From Nocardioides ungokensis (GTDB lineage: Bacteria; Actinomycetota; Actinomycetes; Propionibacteriales; Nocardioidaceae), in NCBI RefSeq assembly GCF_013466985.1, contig NZ_CP059164.1, positions 124,001 through 188,000 on the forward strand: a stretch of DNA of 64,000 nucleotides, read 5' to 3'. Made by a program: the position numbers and the translations under genes. A model generated the notes under the pieces. The model made no database searches and was not told the DNA's origin. It saw only the letters and a list, made by a program, of their open reading frames with translations. The number at the start of each line of letters is the position of its first letter. Position 1 is the stretch's first letter. Below are positions 10,529-20,457 of this stretch, one piece after another.

Positions 10529-12500
10529 CCCACGTGGACGTGCGGCCGTCGCTTGCGATCCGGCTCCGCACGACGCAGCACCTCGCGCGTGACCGGGGCG
10601 ACCTCGCCCACGCCGAAGAAGAGGAACCGCAGGATCTGGACGATCGGGTTGCCCTCGGTCCACTCGAAGTAGATGTGAGGCTTGACACCGGTCTGGTCCC
10701 GGATGTGCAGCAACAGCGCGGCGATCGCGTTCGGCACCGACGAGGACTCGAAGCTCAGCACCCGGCGGGTGCCGTGGCGCACCTGGCCGTGCACCTCGAG
10801 CGTGGTCTCGAAGTCGGACGGGTCGGTGAGGGTCACCTCGACGAAGATGATGTCGCCCTCGTCCTGCAGGTCGTTGTCTGCCACCACCTGGCGCATCTTC
10901 GCGACGTACTCCTCGGCGTCTCCGGCGTCGGGCTCGTTGGCGATGAGACGGATGCTGCGGCGGGCGCAGTCACGCATGAACCGATCGGCGGTCGCGTCCA
11001 GCTCGATCGAGGTGGCGCGGGCTCGAAGGCGCGGCTCACCCGCGACCACAGGGACACACCGATGATCGCGGCGATGAAGCAGGCGCCGATCTTGACGCCG
11101 TCGGGCCGCTCCACGACGTTGTCGATCGTCGTGTAGACGAACACGGCGGCGACCAGGGCGAAGCCGACCGTCCGCCAGCGTTGGCCCGCCCGGCGGCGGC
11201 CAGGGTGACGGCCACGGCAGCCGACGTCATCAGGACCAGGACCCCGGTGGCGTAGGCCCCGCCCTGCGCGTCCACGCTGGCGTTGAAGATCCAGGTGACG
11301 AGGAACGCGACCGCAGTGAGCACCAGCACCAGAGGCCGGACTGCCCGGGCCCAGTCCGGCGCCATGCCGTAGCGGGGCAGGTAGCGCGGGATGAGGTTGA
11401 GCATCCCCGCCATCGCCGAGGCACCGGCGAACCACAGGATCGCGATCGTCGAGGCGTCGTACACGGTGCCGAAGACGGTGCCGAGCTCCTCGTGGGCGAG
11501 GTAGGCGAGCGCGCGCCCGTTGGCCTGGCCACCGGGCTCGAACTTCTGGGCCGGGATGAGGAGCGTGGTGACGGTGCTGCTCGCCACCAGGAAGACGCTC
11601 ATGATGAGCCGCGGTGGTGAGCAGCCGCTTCGCTCCGCGGATCCTGCCGGTGGGCTCCACCTCGGTGTCGGTGGGGTCACCCTCGACCTGCGGCATCACC
11701 GCGACGCCGGTCTCGAAGCCGGAGAGGCCGAGGGCCAGCTTCGGGAACACCAGCAGCGCGATCCCGACCATCGCCAGCGGGTTGCCGTGCTCCTTGGTCA
11801 GTGCGCTGGTCCAGTCGGTCACGAGCGTGGGGGACGTCGCCACCTCCCACAGCGAGTAGCCCACGACGACGGCGTTCAGGGCCAGGTAGACGCCCACCAG
11901 GACGACGGCGAGCCCGATCGCCTCCTTGAACCCGCGCAGGAAGACGGCGCCGAGTGCGCCCAGCAGCACGAGCGTGATCAGCATCTGCTGGTCGTGCAGG
12001 AACCCCGGGATGTGCGGGTTCTCCACCACGTGCGCGGTGGCGTCGGCGGCCGAGAGCGTCATCGTGATCAGGAAGTCGGTGGCGGCGAAGCCGAGCAGGA
12101 CCAGGACGAAGAGCTTCCCCTGCCAGAACGACAAAAGCCGCTCCAGCATGGCGATCGAGCCCTCGCCGTGCGGCGACTCCTCGGCGACCCGGCGGTAGAC
12201 CGGCAGCGCGCCGAAGAGGGTCAGCGCCACCAGGACGAGTGTGGCGAGGGGGGAGAGCAGGCCGGCGGCGAGGGCCGCGATGCCGGGTTGGTAGCCCAGG
12301 GTGGAGAAGTAGTCGACGCCGGTGAGGCACATGACCCGCCACCAGGCGTGTCGCCGGTGCTCCGGCGCGGGCACGCCGTGTGGACCCTGGTGCTGGTGGC
12401 CGCGCTCCTCCATCCCGGACAGCAGCCATCCCCGGAAGCTGCTGCGCGGAGCCTGGTCCGGGGTCGCGGGACCCACGCCGGGGGACGTGCTGGTGCTCAT
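10525..12500 (-). CDS. APC-superfamily permease, possible K+ importer (three reading-frame breaks)
   Basis: About 659 residues from the ATG at 12500. It has a hydrophilic N-terminus, then about 12 membrane helices beginning [20 protein letters not shown], with [14 protein letters not shown] and [14 protein letters not shown] in the core, and a soluble domain of about 170 residues (from [12 protein letters not shown] to RRPHVHVG). The first segment resembles the glycine-rich helix 1 of APC transporters. Breaks lie near 11609-11612 (two bases restore TTAALIMSVFL), 11184-11186 and 11020-11030. The family includes amino-acid permeases and KimA-type K+ symporters. A soluble C-terminal domain, kdp next door and a shared upstream motif favour potassium, but this is inference. 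Confidence 0.75.
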
Positions 12501-12557
12501 GCCCCAACCCTGCCCTCTAGGGTGCCGCGGTCCCTCATCCAAGCGGGCCACCCCGGC

Positions 12558-12577
12558 CCTTCTTTACGGTTCCTTGA
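12558..12577 (-). promoter_or_regulatory. Putative KdpE-like site upstream of the permease
   Basis: Minus strand reads TCAAGGAACCG followed by TAAAGAAGG, 11 bases apart, 58-77 bases before the permease ATG. It matches the kdpF upstream site (TCAAGGAAGCA, TCAAGAGG) at most positions, suggesting one regulator for both transporters. Confidence 0.45.
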
Positions 12578-12580
12578 CGC

Positions 12581-14155
12581 TCAGCGGGGGACGCGCACCA
12601 GCAGGCGCCCGTGCACGCACTGCATCCGCAGCTCGCGGCCGGGGCCGATGGAGTCGCCGTCGAGCTGACGGGGGGTGTCGGTGCCGGCGCGGACCACGAC
12701 GGAGGTGCCGGTCATCCGGTTCACCAGCTCGTCGGTGTGCTTGAGCTTGAGCAGCACCCGCCAGGCCAGCGGGATCCAGGAGAAGAAGTTGCGCGGGTGC
12801 AGGATCACCACGTCGAGCAGGCCGTCGTCGATGGCGGCGTCGGGCAGCAGCGGCAGGCCGGCCTGGAGGAAGCCGACGTTGCCGACGACCACGGTGCGGG
12901 CGCGGTGCCGGGTGAACTCGCCCCCGTCCACGGAGATCTCCACCCGGACGGCCGGGAACATCAGCGACTTCAGGCCCGACAGCACGTAGGCGACCCAGCC
13001 CACCCGGTTCTTGAGGTCCTCGTTGACGCCCTCCATGATCGCGGCGTCGAAGCCCATGCCCGCCATCACCATGAAGTTGGTGTCCTCGATCCCGTCACCG
13101 GCGACCTCGACCATGTCGATGGCCCGGTCCTGGCCGTTGAGGGCGACGTCGATGGCCGCGCGGATGTAGAGCGGGATGCCGAGGTTGCGGGCCAGGAGGT
13201 TGCCGGTGCCGGCGGGCACGATCCCCACCGGGATGCCGGTGCCGGCGAGCTCGGCGCAGACCTCGCGCACGGTGCCGTCGCCCCCGCAGACGATCACGAG
13301 GTCGGCTCCCGCGACCGCGGCGGCCTCGGCCATGCCGGTGCCGGGGTCCTCGACCGTCGTGTAGTGCCAGGTCGGCTCGGACCAGCCTGCCTCCGCCGCC
13401 ATCGTGGACACGATCGCGCGGAACTGGCCCGCGTCCTCCACCTTGATCGGGTTCAGCACCACCGCTAGGCGGCGCCCCGACGGCAGGACCTCCGGCAGCG
13501 GCTCGGTGGTCTCGGCGGTGCTGCGGGGCAGCGGGTTGTAGATCGTCAGCCCGAGCAGGACCATCCCGGCGCCGAGCAGGGCGCCGGCGGTGACGTCGCT
13601 GATGTAGTGACGGCCCAGCAGCACCCGGTCCGCGCACACGATCAGCACGAGCACCGCGCAGAGGACGTAGATGATGCGGCGGGTGCTGGAGCGGCGTACC
13701 AGCATCACGGCCAGCACCACGAGGATGCCGCAGAAGGCGGCGATCGAGGAGGCGTGCCCGGACGGGAAGGAGTTGGTGGTCAGGAAGCCCGTCTTGTTCT
13801 GCCACGGGGGACGGCCGCGGCCGATCTCGATCTTGATGAACGTCGTCAGCAGCGACGTCGCCACCATCACCACCACGGCGAAGATCGCTGCCCGGCGGTG
13901 CTTCTTCAGCAGCAGGCCCCCGGCCACGATCGCGGTCAGGATGCTCATCCCGATCGTGGCGAACGCCACCTCGATGCCCTTCAGCGGCCAGCGCAGCCAG
14001 CCCGTGTCGACCGCCCACCGCTCCGCCGGGTCGCCCCGGTTGTCGATGCTGGTGAGCGGACCCCAGTCGTGGGTGACGAGCACGGCGACCACGCCGAAGA
14101 GCGCGAAGCACAGCAGCGCCCAGCTCAGCGTGGTGAGGCGAGGTCGGTCGAGCAA
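12581..14155 (-). CDS. PAP2 phosphatase / diacylglycerol kinase-like lipid kinase fusion
   Basis: A 524-residue bifunctional lipid enzyme. The N-terminal half has five or six membrane helices and the PAP2 motifs: KIEIGRGRPP, SFPSGHASS and the final LGRHYISDV with its conserved His. The C-terminal half is a diacylglycerol/sphingosine-kinase catalytic domain with ATP loop VCGGDGTVREV and the GIVPAGTGNLLARNLG motif. Such fusions are frequent in actinobacteria and probably act on undecaprenyl or diacylglycerol phosphates at the membrane. The TTG at 14155 is chosen as start because GAAGGAG sits 5 bases upstream; longer versions lose family similarity. Confidence 0.9.
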   Translation of the reverse strand: MLDRPRLTTLSWALLCFALFGVVAVLVTHDWGPLTSIDNRGDPAERWAVDTGWLRWPLKGIEVAFATIGMSILTAIVAGGLLLKKHRRAAIFAVVVMVATSLLTTFIKIEIGRGRPPWQNKTGFLTTNSFPSGHASSIAAFCGILVVLAVMLVRRSSTRRIIYVLCAVLVLIVCADRVLLGRHYISDVTAGALLGAGMVLLGLTIYNPLPRSTAETTEPLPEVLPSGRRLAVVLNPIKVEDAGQFRAIVSTMAAEAGWSEPTWHYTTVEDPGTGMAEAAAVAGADLVIVCGGDGTVREVCAELAGTGIPVGIVPAGTGNLLARNLGIPLYIRAAIDVALNGQDRAIDMVEVAGDGIEDTNFMVMAGMGFDAAIMEGVNEDLKNRVGWVAYVLSGLKSLMFPAVRVEISVDGGEFTRHRARTVVVGNVGFLQAGLPLLPDAAIDDGLLDVVILHPRNFFSWIPLAWRVLLKLKHTDELVNRMTGTSVVVRAGTDTPRQLDGDSIGPGRELRMQCVHGRLLVRVPR

Positions 14156-14327
14156 GGGTCTCCTTCGGGGGTGGCCGGGCGGCAACCAGTATGCGGGGTC
14201 GGGTTCGTACCCGAGGAGGCGACGCGTAACTCGAATGAACGGTGACGGCGACGGCGGATAGCCTTGCCGACATGACCTCACCCCACGACGAGCCTCGCTG
14301 CGCTCTCCTCGCCGAAGGGACCCCGCG

Positions 14328-15595
14328 ATGATCGACCCGCGCGTGCTCCGCGACGAGCCCGACCGCGTTCGTGCCGCCCAGGCGAAGCGCGGCCTGTCCG
14401 GCGACGTCGTGGACCGGGCGCTCTCGGCCGACGCCGCCCGTCGTACGGCGATCGTCGCCTTCGAGGCCAAGCGCGCGGAGCAGAAGCAGCTCGGAAAGCT
14501 GATCCCGAAGGCGCAGGGCGAGGAGAAGCAGGCGCTGCTGGCGCAGACCAAGACGCTCGCCGCCGAGGTCAAGCAGGCCGAGGCCGCGCAGGTCGCCGCC
14601 GAGGAGGAGTGGCAGTCGGCGCTGATGTCGATCCCCAACATCGCCGCCGACGAGGCGCCGGCCGGCGGCGAGGACGACTACACCGTGATCGAGACGGTGG
14701 GCACGCCGGCCGAGTTCGACTTCGAGCCGCGCGACCACATCGAGCTCGGCAAGATCCTCGGGGCGATCGACATCGAGCGCGGCGCCAAGGTGTCGGGCTC
14801 GCGCTTCTACTTCCTCACCGGGGTCGGTGCCGAGCTCGAGTTCGCGCTGATCAACCTGGCCAACGAGACCGCCCGCGAGCACGGCTTCACCCAGGTGATC
14901 GCGCCGTCGATGGTGAAGCCCCGGGCGATGGACGGCACCGGCTTCCTCGGCCAGGCCGCCGACGACGTCTACCGGATCGAGGGCCAGGACATGTACCTCG
15001 TCGGGACCTCGGAGGTCCCGATGGCGGCGTACCACTCCGACGAGATCCTCGACAGCGCCTCGCTGCCGCTGCGCTACGCAGCGTTCAGCCCCTGCTTCCG
15101 CAAGGAGGCCGGCTCGCACGGCAAGGACACCAAGGGCATCATCGGGTGCACTGGTTCGACAAGGTCGAGATGTTCGTCTACACGACCGTCGAGGAGTCGT
15201 ACGCCGAGCACCAGCGGCTGCTGGAGATCGAGAAGTCGTTCCTCGACAAGCTCGAGCTCGCCTACCAGGTCATCGACACCGCGGCCGGTGACCTCGGGCT
15301 GTCGGCGATCCGCAAGTTCGACTGCGAGGCGTGGATCCCCACCCAGGGGAAGTACCGCGAGCTCACCTCCACCTCGAACTGCACCGAGTTCCAGTCCCGA
15401 CGCCTCGACATCCGGGGCCGGTTCCCCGAGGGCGTGAAGCACCTCGCCACCCTCAACGGCACCCTCTGCGCGTCGACCCGCACGATCGTGGCGATCCTGG
15501 AGACCCACCAGCAGGCCGACGGCTCCGTCCGGGTGCCCAAAGCCCTGCAGCCGTGGCTGGGTGGCCGCGAGGTCCTCGAGCCGGTCGCGAAGTGA
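14328..15595 (+). CDS. serS: Seryl-tRNA synthetase (one reading-frame break)
   Basis: Class II synthetase that charges tRNA-Ser, about 422 residues. The N-terminal coiled-coil arm spans about residues 30-100. Motif 2 includes [17 protein letters not shown], and motif 3 ends in [15 protein letters not shown]. An upstream GAAGGGA fits the ATG at 14328. The frame breaks near 15143-15145: adding one C gives [14 protein letters not shown], the expected sequence. Since serS is essential and normally single-copy, the break is far more likely a sequencing or assembly error than a mutation. The stop overlaps the GTG of the next gene. Confidence 0.95.
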
Positions 15596-16488
15596 GCGAC
15601 TCCTCGGTGGCCGAGCACCTCGGGAGCACGAGCTCCTGGCAGCCCAGGCTCGTCGCGCTCGACATCGACGGCACCCTGCTGAAGTGGATCGAGGGTGCCG
15701 GCACCACCCACGAGGAGATCGCGCCCGCGGTCCACGAGGCGGTGCAGCGGGCGGTCGACGCGGGCGCCCACATCGTCCTGGCCAGCGGCCGGTCCCCGCA
15801 CGGCATGATCGGGATCGCCGACCTGCTCGACCTGCACGACGGCGAGCGCGAGCGGCTCTGGGTGGTGGCGAGCAACGGCGCGGTGGTCTTCCGCTACCCG
15901 CCGCTGGACGTGGTCCACGAGGAGACCTTCGACGCGGCCCCCGCGGTGACGGCGGTGCTCGAGCACCACCCCAACGCGCTGGTGGCGGTCGAGGAGCGCG
16001 GGGTGGGCTACCGCGTCAACCGGCACTTCCCCGACGGGGAGCTGTCCGGGGAGATGACCATCGCCGAGGTCGCCGACATCGTCGCCGGCCCGGTCAGCCG
16101 TGTGATCATCCGCGACCCCGACGCGACGGCCGACGACTTCGTCGCGCTCGCGGAGAAGCTGGGGCTGCACGGCACCAACTACGTGGTCGGCTGGACCGCC
16201 TGGCTCGACCTGGCACCGGTGGGTGTCTCCAAGGCGTCGGGGCTGCAGCGGGTGGCCGAGGAGCTCGGCGTGGGGCCCGAGGACGTGCTCGCGATCGGCG
16301 ACGGCCGCAACGACATCGAGATGCTGCAGTGGGCGCACCGCGGGGTGGCGATGGGGCAGGCCGTGGAGGAGGTCCGCACCGCGGCCCACGCCGTCACCGG
16401 GTCTGTCTACGACGACGGGGTCGCCACCGAGCTGGACAGATGGTTCGGCGGAGCGGTCGGCGGAGCGTTCGGGGGAGCGTCCGAGTGA
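15592..16488 (+). CDS. HAD-superfamily hydrolase, Cof type
   Basis: A 298-residue haloacid-dehalogenase phosphatase. Motif I is LDIDGTLL (nucleophile Asp at about residue 27), motif [11 protein letters not shown], the motif III lysine lies in GVSKASGLQ, and motif IV is [11 protein letters not shown]. The C2-type cap lies between motifs II and III, as in Cof-like phosphatases of sugar phosphates or nucleotides. The GTG start overlaps the serS stop, and its own stop overlaps the GNAT gene start. The three form one translation-coupled unit. The substrate is unknown. Confidence 0.88.
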   Translation: MSDSSVAEHLGSTSSWQPRLVALDIDGTLLKWIEGAGTTHEEIAPAVHEAVQRAVDAGAHIVLASGRSPHGMIGIADLLDLHDGERERLWVVASNGAVVFRYPPLDVVHEETFDAAPAVTAVLEHHPNALVAVEERGVGYRVNRHFPDGELSGEMTIAEVADIVAGPVSRVIIRDPDATADDFVALAEKLGLHGTNYVVGWTAWLDLAPVGVSKASGLQRVAEELGVGPEDVLAIGDGRNDIEMLQWAHRGVAMGQAVEEVRTAAHAVTGSVYDDGVATELDRWFGGAVGGAFGGASE

Positions 16489-16979
16489 GCCTTCCCGCCG
16501 AGATCCCCACGGTCAGGCTCCGCCTGCCGCTGATCACCGCCGACGAGCGCGACGACATGCTGGCCGGACGCAGGCGTCCCGAGTGGCACGCCGACTACCC
16601 GCGCGAGGACGACCGCGACGCGGTGACGATGCTGCGCGACGGCGCGGACCCCTGGGGGCCCCGGCACATCGTGCGCGCCTTCGACGGGCTGGTCGTCGGC
16701 TCGATCGGCTTCTTCGGACCGCCGGCGGACCGCGACGGCACGCCCGAGGCGGAGGTCGGCTACGGCCTGGTCGTGGACGCCCGCGGTCACGGCGCGGCGA
16801 CCGAGGCGCTGCGCGGGCTGCTCGCCCTCACCGACCACGGTGGGGTGCGCGTCCGCGCGAGCGTGCTGCCCGACAACGCCCCCAGCATCCGGGTCCTCGC
16901 CAAGTGCGGGTTCACCGAGCTCCGTGGCGCCAACGAGGACGGCGAGCTCGTGATGGCCCGACCCATCCCGTCGGCCTGA
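16485..16979 (+). CDS. GNAT-family N-acetyltransferase
   Basis: A 164-residue acyltransferase resembling the RimJ/RimL-type ribosomal-protein acetylases. The central EVGYGLVVDARGHGAATEALRGL segment carries the acetyl-CoA loop, and VLPDNAPSIRVLAKCGFTE is the family's C-terminal signature. The GTG start overlaps the preceding stop (GTGA), consistent with an operon with serS and the HAD genes. The target amine is unknown. Confidence 0.85.
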   Translation: MSLPAEIPTVRLRLPLITADERDDMLAGRRRPEWHADYPREDDRDAVTMLRDGADPWGPRHIVRAFDGLVVGSIGFFGPPADRDGTPEAEVGYGLVVDARGHGAATEALRGLLALTDHGGVRVRASVLPDNAPSIRVLAKCGFTELRGANEDGELVMARPIPSA

Positions 16980-16982
16980 CCG

Positions 16983-17801
16983 GTGGTTGACGTGCGAGCG
17001 CAGCGAGCCCCGAAACCCCGGCTGGTCGCCACCGACCTCGACGGCACGCTGGTCCGTTCCGACGGGACCGTCTCCGACTTCACCCGCGACGTGCTGGTCG
17101 AGCTCGAGCGTCGCGGCATCCCGGTCGTCTTCGTCACCGGGCGGCCGCTGCGGTGGACCGAGGAGGTCTTCGAGTACGTCGGGGAGCACGGCCTGGCCGT
17201 GGTGTCCAACGGAGCGCTGGTCTGGGACGTCGCCCGCTCCGTCCCGCACCTCGAGCGGCCCATCGACCCGGTGCTCGGACTCGAGGCCTGCGCCGAGCTG
17301 CGGGCAGCGGTCCCCGGCACGACGTACGCCGTGGAGACGCTGGCGGGGATCGGCCTGGAGCCGGCCTTCATGGAGCGCCACCCGGTGCCCGACGCCGCCC
17401 GGCGCGCCCCGGTCACCGAGCTCTTCACCGAGCCGGCCCTCAAGCTGCTGGCCCGCCACGAGGAGCTCGGGCCGCAGGAGTTCTGGGACCGCGCCGAGGA
17501 GGCCGTGCAGGGCCGGCTCGTGATCACCTGGTCGTCGACGTCGGCGCTGCTGGAGATCAGCGCGCCCGACGTGACCAAGGCCTCGACGCTGGCGCTGCTG
17601 TGCGCCGACCTCGGCGTGGACGCCTCGGAGGTGATCGCGTTCGGGGACATGCCCAACGACCTGCCGATGCTCGGCTGGGCCGGGACCGCCTACGCGATGG
17701 CCGATGCCCATCCCACGGTCACGGCGGCCGCCCACCACGTGGCACCGGGCCACGACGAGGACGGCGTCGCGCGGGTGCTGGCTGGTGTCTTCGGCCTGTG
17801 A
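16983..17801 (+). CDS. HAD-superfamily hydrolase, Cof type (second copy)
   Basis: A 272-residue phosphatase of the same class as the gene at 15592 but divergent in sequence. Motif I is ATDLDGTLV, motif II FVTGRPLRW, the lysine is in DVTKASTLALL, and motif IV is AFGDMPNDLPML. The start is a GTG three bases after the GNAT stop; a second GTG lies at 16992. Two related phosphatases flanking an acetyltransferase suggests a tandem duplication. The substrate is unknown. Confidence 0.87.
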   Translation: MVDVRAQRAPKPRLVATDLDGTLVRSDGTVSDFTRDVLVELERRGIPVVFVTGRPLRWTEEVFEYVGEHGLAVVSNGALVWDVARSVPHLERPIDPVLGLEACAELRAAVPGTTYAVETLAGIGLEPAFMERHPVPDAARRAPVTELFTEPALKLLARHEELGPQEFWDRAEEAVQGRLVITWSSTSALLEISAPDVTKASTLALLCADLGVDASEVIAFGDMPNDLPMLGWAGTAYAMADAHPTVTAAAHHVAPGHDEDGVARVLAGVFGL

Positions 17802-18418
17802 TCTGTTTCGATTGGCACGTGTTCGCCACCCTGTCGGTCTCCGGCCGCCGCTTCTTCGCTGCCCTGCTGCTCGCGGGGTGCGCCGTGGTGCTGGGGCAGC
17901 TGCCGGCCCACGCCTGCTCGTGCGTGACGGGCCACACGCAGACCCAGACCAAGCAGGCCGACGACGTCTTCTCCGGGACCGTCACGCACGCGAAGCGCAC
18001 CCGGTCCGGCGGCGGCGCCACGATGACCTACGACGTCGACGTCGAGCGCGTCTACAAGGGCGGCGTCAACACCGACACCGTGCAGGTCACCTCGGACCGG
18101 TCGGCCCGCACCTGTGGGCTCGGCGAGCTGCCCGCGAACCGGCGCTACGTCTTCTTCACCAAGACCTCCGGCCAGGAGCTCACCGCCGACACCTGCAGCG
18201 GCACGGCACCGGCCGGCGGCCTGCTCGTGCACAAGGTCGAGAAGCTGCTCGGTGGGGGTCACCCGCCGGTGCCGCCCGCGCCCCAGAAGGCCGTCTTCAC
18301 CCGCGTCGCAGACGCGCAGCCGATGAGCCTGCCGCGGCTCGCGGCCCCGGGCGTGGCCCTGGTGATCGCCGGCCTGCTCGGCCTGATCGTCGTACGCCGT
18401 CTGGGCCGGCGCGCCTGA
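17798..18418 (+). CDS. Secreted CSC-type (TIMP/NTR-like) protein with C-terminal membrane anchor
   Basis: About 206 residues. A signal peptide (FFAALLLAGCAVVLGQLPAHA) precedes a mature protein starting CSCVTG, the CxC start typical of netrin/TIMP-like domains. The central DVDVERVYKGGVNTDTVQV segment fits that beta-barrel. A Pro-rich linker and a C-terminal helix (APGVALVIAGLLGLIVV) with an RRLGRRA tail anchor it in the membrane. The GTG at 17798 overlaps the preceding stop; a GTG at 17819 is an alternative start. The function is unknown; it is likely extracytoplasmic with disulfides between its Cys residues. Confidence 0.75.
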   Translation: MICFDWHVFATLSVSGRRFFAALLLAGCAVVLGQLPAHACSCVTGHTQTQTKQADDVFSGTVTHAKRTRSGGGATMTYDVDVERVYKGGVNTDTVQVTSDRSARTCGLGELPANRRYVFFTKTSGQELTADTCSGTAPAGGLLVHKVEKLLGGGHPPVPPAPQKAVFTRVADAQPMSLPRLAAPGVALVIAGLLGLIVVRRLGRRA

Positions 18419-18437
18419 GCCCGGGACGACCCGGGGG

Positions 18438-19028
18438 TCAGAGGTACATGCCCCCGGACTCGCCCGGCCGGTGCGGCGTCTCGGTGTCGGACTCGGCACC
18501 CTGGGGCGGCACCATCCCCTGCGGCAGCGCGCGGCGGATCTGCTCGAACTGTGCCCGCGCCGCCATCTGCTGGGCGTAGATCGCGGTCTGGATGCCGTGG
18601 AAGAGACCCTCGAGCCAGCCCACCAGCTGGGCCTGGGCGATCCGCAGCTCGCCCTCGGACGGCGTCTGGTCCTCGGTGAACGGCAGCGTCAGGCGCTCGA
18701 GCTCCTCGACCAGCTCCGGTGCGAGGCCCGCCTCGAGCTCCTTGATCGAGGCCTGGTGGATCTCCTTGAGGCGGTTGCGGCTGGCCTCGTCGAGGGGCGC
18801 CGCCTTCACCTCCTCGAGGAGCTGGCGGATCATGCTGCCGATCCGCATCACCTTCGCGGGCTGCTCGACGAGGTCGGTGATGGCGCGCTCGTCGCCCTCG
18901 CCCTCCTCGCCGGTCTCCCCGTCCTGGGCTGCCTGGGCGATCGCCGAGGCAGGCAGCGACCCCATCGGCTGGCCGTCGGGGCCGATGATGACGACCTGCT
19001 GCTCCTGCTCGCCTGGCTTCTCAGTCAT
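18438..19028 (-). CDS. bpa: Bacterial proteasome activator Bpa/PafE
   Basis: A 196-residue homologue of mycobacterial Bpa, a ring-forming ATP-independent activator that opens the 20S proteasome and feeds it unfolded proteins. The core helices (RIGSMIRQLLEEVKAAPLDE, LVGWLEGLFHGIQTAIYAQQ) are conserved. The protein ends in GMYL, equivalent to the GQYL motif that docks into proteasome alpha-subunit pockets. The ATG is at 19028. Its presence implies a proteasome elsewhere in the genome, an actinobacterial trait. Confidence 0.92.
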   Translation of the reverse strand: MTEKPGEQEQQVVIIGPDGQPMGSLPASAIAQAAQDGETGEEGEGDERAITDLVEQPAKVMRIGSMIRQLLEEVKAAPLDEASRNRLKEIHQASIKELEAGLAPELVEELERLTLPFTEDQTPSEGELRIAQAQLVGWLEGLFHGIQTAIYAQQMAARAQFEQIRRALPQGMVPPQGAESDTETPHRPGESGGMYL

Positions 19029-19078
19029 GCGCCCCAGCCTAGGTGGTGGCCGGAGACCCTCCGGAACGTCCGTCGGGC

Positions 19079-20056
19079 TCAGGTGGTGAGCAGGATCTTG
19101 CCCATGTGGTCGCCGGACTCCATCAGCGCGTGCGCCGCGCCGGCCTCCTCCAGGGGCATGGTGCCGTGGACGATCGGGCGCACCTGGCCGTCGGCGACCA
19201 GCGGCCAGACGTGCTCGACCACGGAGGCGCAGATCGCGGACTTGTCGGCCACCGGCCGACCCCGCAGGTTGGTGGCGATGACGGCGCCGCGCTTGCGCAG
19301 CAGGCGGGAGATGTCGAGCTCGCCCTTGCTGCCGCCCTGCATGCCGATGATGACCAGCCGTCCCTCGGTGGCCAGGGCCTCGACGTTGCGGCCGAGGTAC
19401 TTCGCCCCCATGTTGTCGAGGATCACGTCGGCACCGTGACCGTCGGTCTTCTCCTCGACGACCGCCACGAAGTCCTCGTCGCGGTAGTTGATCGTGACGT
19501 CGGCGCCCAGGTCGGCGCAGGCGGCGAGCTTCTCCGGCGTACCCCCGGTGGTGAGGACCCGCGAGCCGTTGGCGGCCGCGAGCTGGATCGCGAAGGTGCC
19601 GATCCCTCCGGCGCCGCCGTGGACCAGGAGGTTCTCGCCCGGCTGCAGCGCGGCGACCATGAAGAGGTTGGACCAGACCGTGCAGGCGACCTCGGGCAGT
19701 GCCGCGGCGGTCACCAGGTCGATGCCCACGGGGACCGGCATCACCTGGCCGGACGGGACGATCACCGTGGTCGCGTAGCCGCCGCCGGCGAGCAGCGCGC
19801 ACACCTCGTCGCCCACCGACCAGTCGGTCACGTCGGGGCCGACCGCGGCGATCGTGCCGCTGCACTCCAGCCCGATGATCTCCGAGGCGCCCGGCGGGGG
19901 CGGGTAGAAGCCCTGCCGCTGCAGCAGGTCGGCCCGGTTGACGGCCGTGGCGACGACGGAGATGGCGACCTCGCCCGGGCCCGGCTCGGGGTCGGGCAGG
20001 TCGGTGACGGTGAGGACGTCGGGGCCGCCGGCCCCGGAGGTGGTCACGGCGCGCAT
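19079..20056 (-). CDS. NAD(P)H:quinone oxidoreductase, zinc-independent MDR family
   Basis: A 325-residue medium-chain dehydrogenase/reductase. The N-terminal GroES-like domain contains NRADLLQRQGFYPPPPGAS, typical of the PIG3/QOR branch. The nucleotide-binding domain has the motif VHGGAGGIGTFAIQLA (about residues 143-158). There are no zinc-binding Cys/His ligands. Probable role: reduction of quinones or enones with NAD(P)H. It stands alone between bpa and the DUF6457 gene, all on the minus strand. Confidence 0.88.
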   Translation of the reverse strand: MRAVTTSGAGGPDVLTVTDLPDPEPGPGEVAISVVATAVNRADLLQRQGFYPPPPGASEIIGLECSGTIAAVGPDVTDWSVGDEVCALLAGGGYATTVIVPSGQVMPVPVGIDLVTAAALPEVACTVWSNLFMVAALQPGENLLVHGGAGGIGTFAIQLAAANGSRVLTTGGTPEKLAACADLGADVTINYRDEDFVAVVEEKTDGHGADVILDNMGAKYLGRNVEALATEGRLVIIGMQGGSKGELDISRLLRKRGAVIATNLRGRPVADKSAICASVVEHVWPLVADGQVRPIVHGTMPLEEAGAAHALMESGDHMGKILLTT

Positions 20057-20085
20057 GGCGCCACCCTACGCACGGCTGGTGGGGC

Positions 20086-20409
20086 TCAGTCCTCGAAGGT
20101 GTCGGCGGTGTGGTCGACCGCGCTGTCGTCGGGGACCTCGTCGTCGACGTCGTCCGGGTCGGGGGCGTCGGCGGGCCGGTCCCAGCCCTCGGCGAGCCGC
20201 TGCGCCCGCGCGGCCAGTGCCTCCACCTGCTCGGGATTGGCGCCGCTGGAGCCGGCCGCGAGACCCAGCAGGTACGCCGTGACCGGCGCGGCCGGGCGCT
20301 CCACCATGTGCGCGACCGTCCGGGCGAGGTCGAGGACCAGCCCCTCGTCGATCTCGGCGTCGAGGTCGAGAACGTCGCACAGTTCGTCGATCCAGTCGTG
20401 CAGGTTCAC
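20086..20409 (-). CDS. DUF6457 family protein, molybdenum-cofactor neighbour
   Basis: A 107-residue acidic protein starting from GTG at 20409 (NLHDWIDELCDVLD). The helical N-terminal 60 residues contain LARTVAHMVERPAAPVTAYLLGLAAG; the rest is an Asp-rich tail. It lies 48 bases downstream of mobA on the same strand, the usual place for this family in actinobacteria, so a helper role in molybdopterin-enzyme assembly is likely but not proven. Confidence 0.75.
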   Translation of the reverse strand: MNLHDWIDELCDVLDLDAEIDEGLVLDLARTVAHMVERPAAPVTAYLLGLAAGSSGANPEQVEALAARAQRLAEGWDRPADAPDPDDVDDEVPDDSAVDHTADTFED

Positions 20410-20457
20410 GTCCTCAGGTTTCCCAGATCCTGGCCGGGGTGGCAACCCCTGAGCGTG

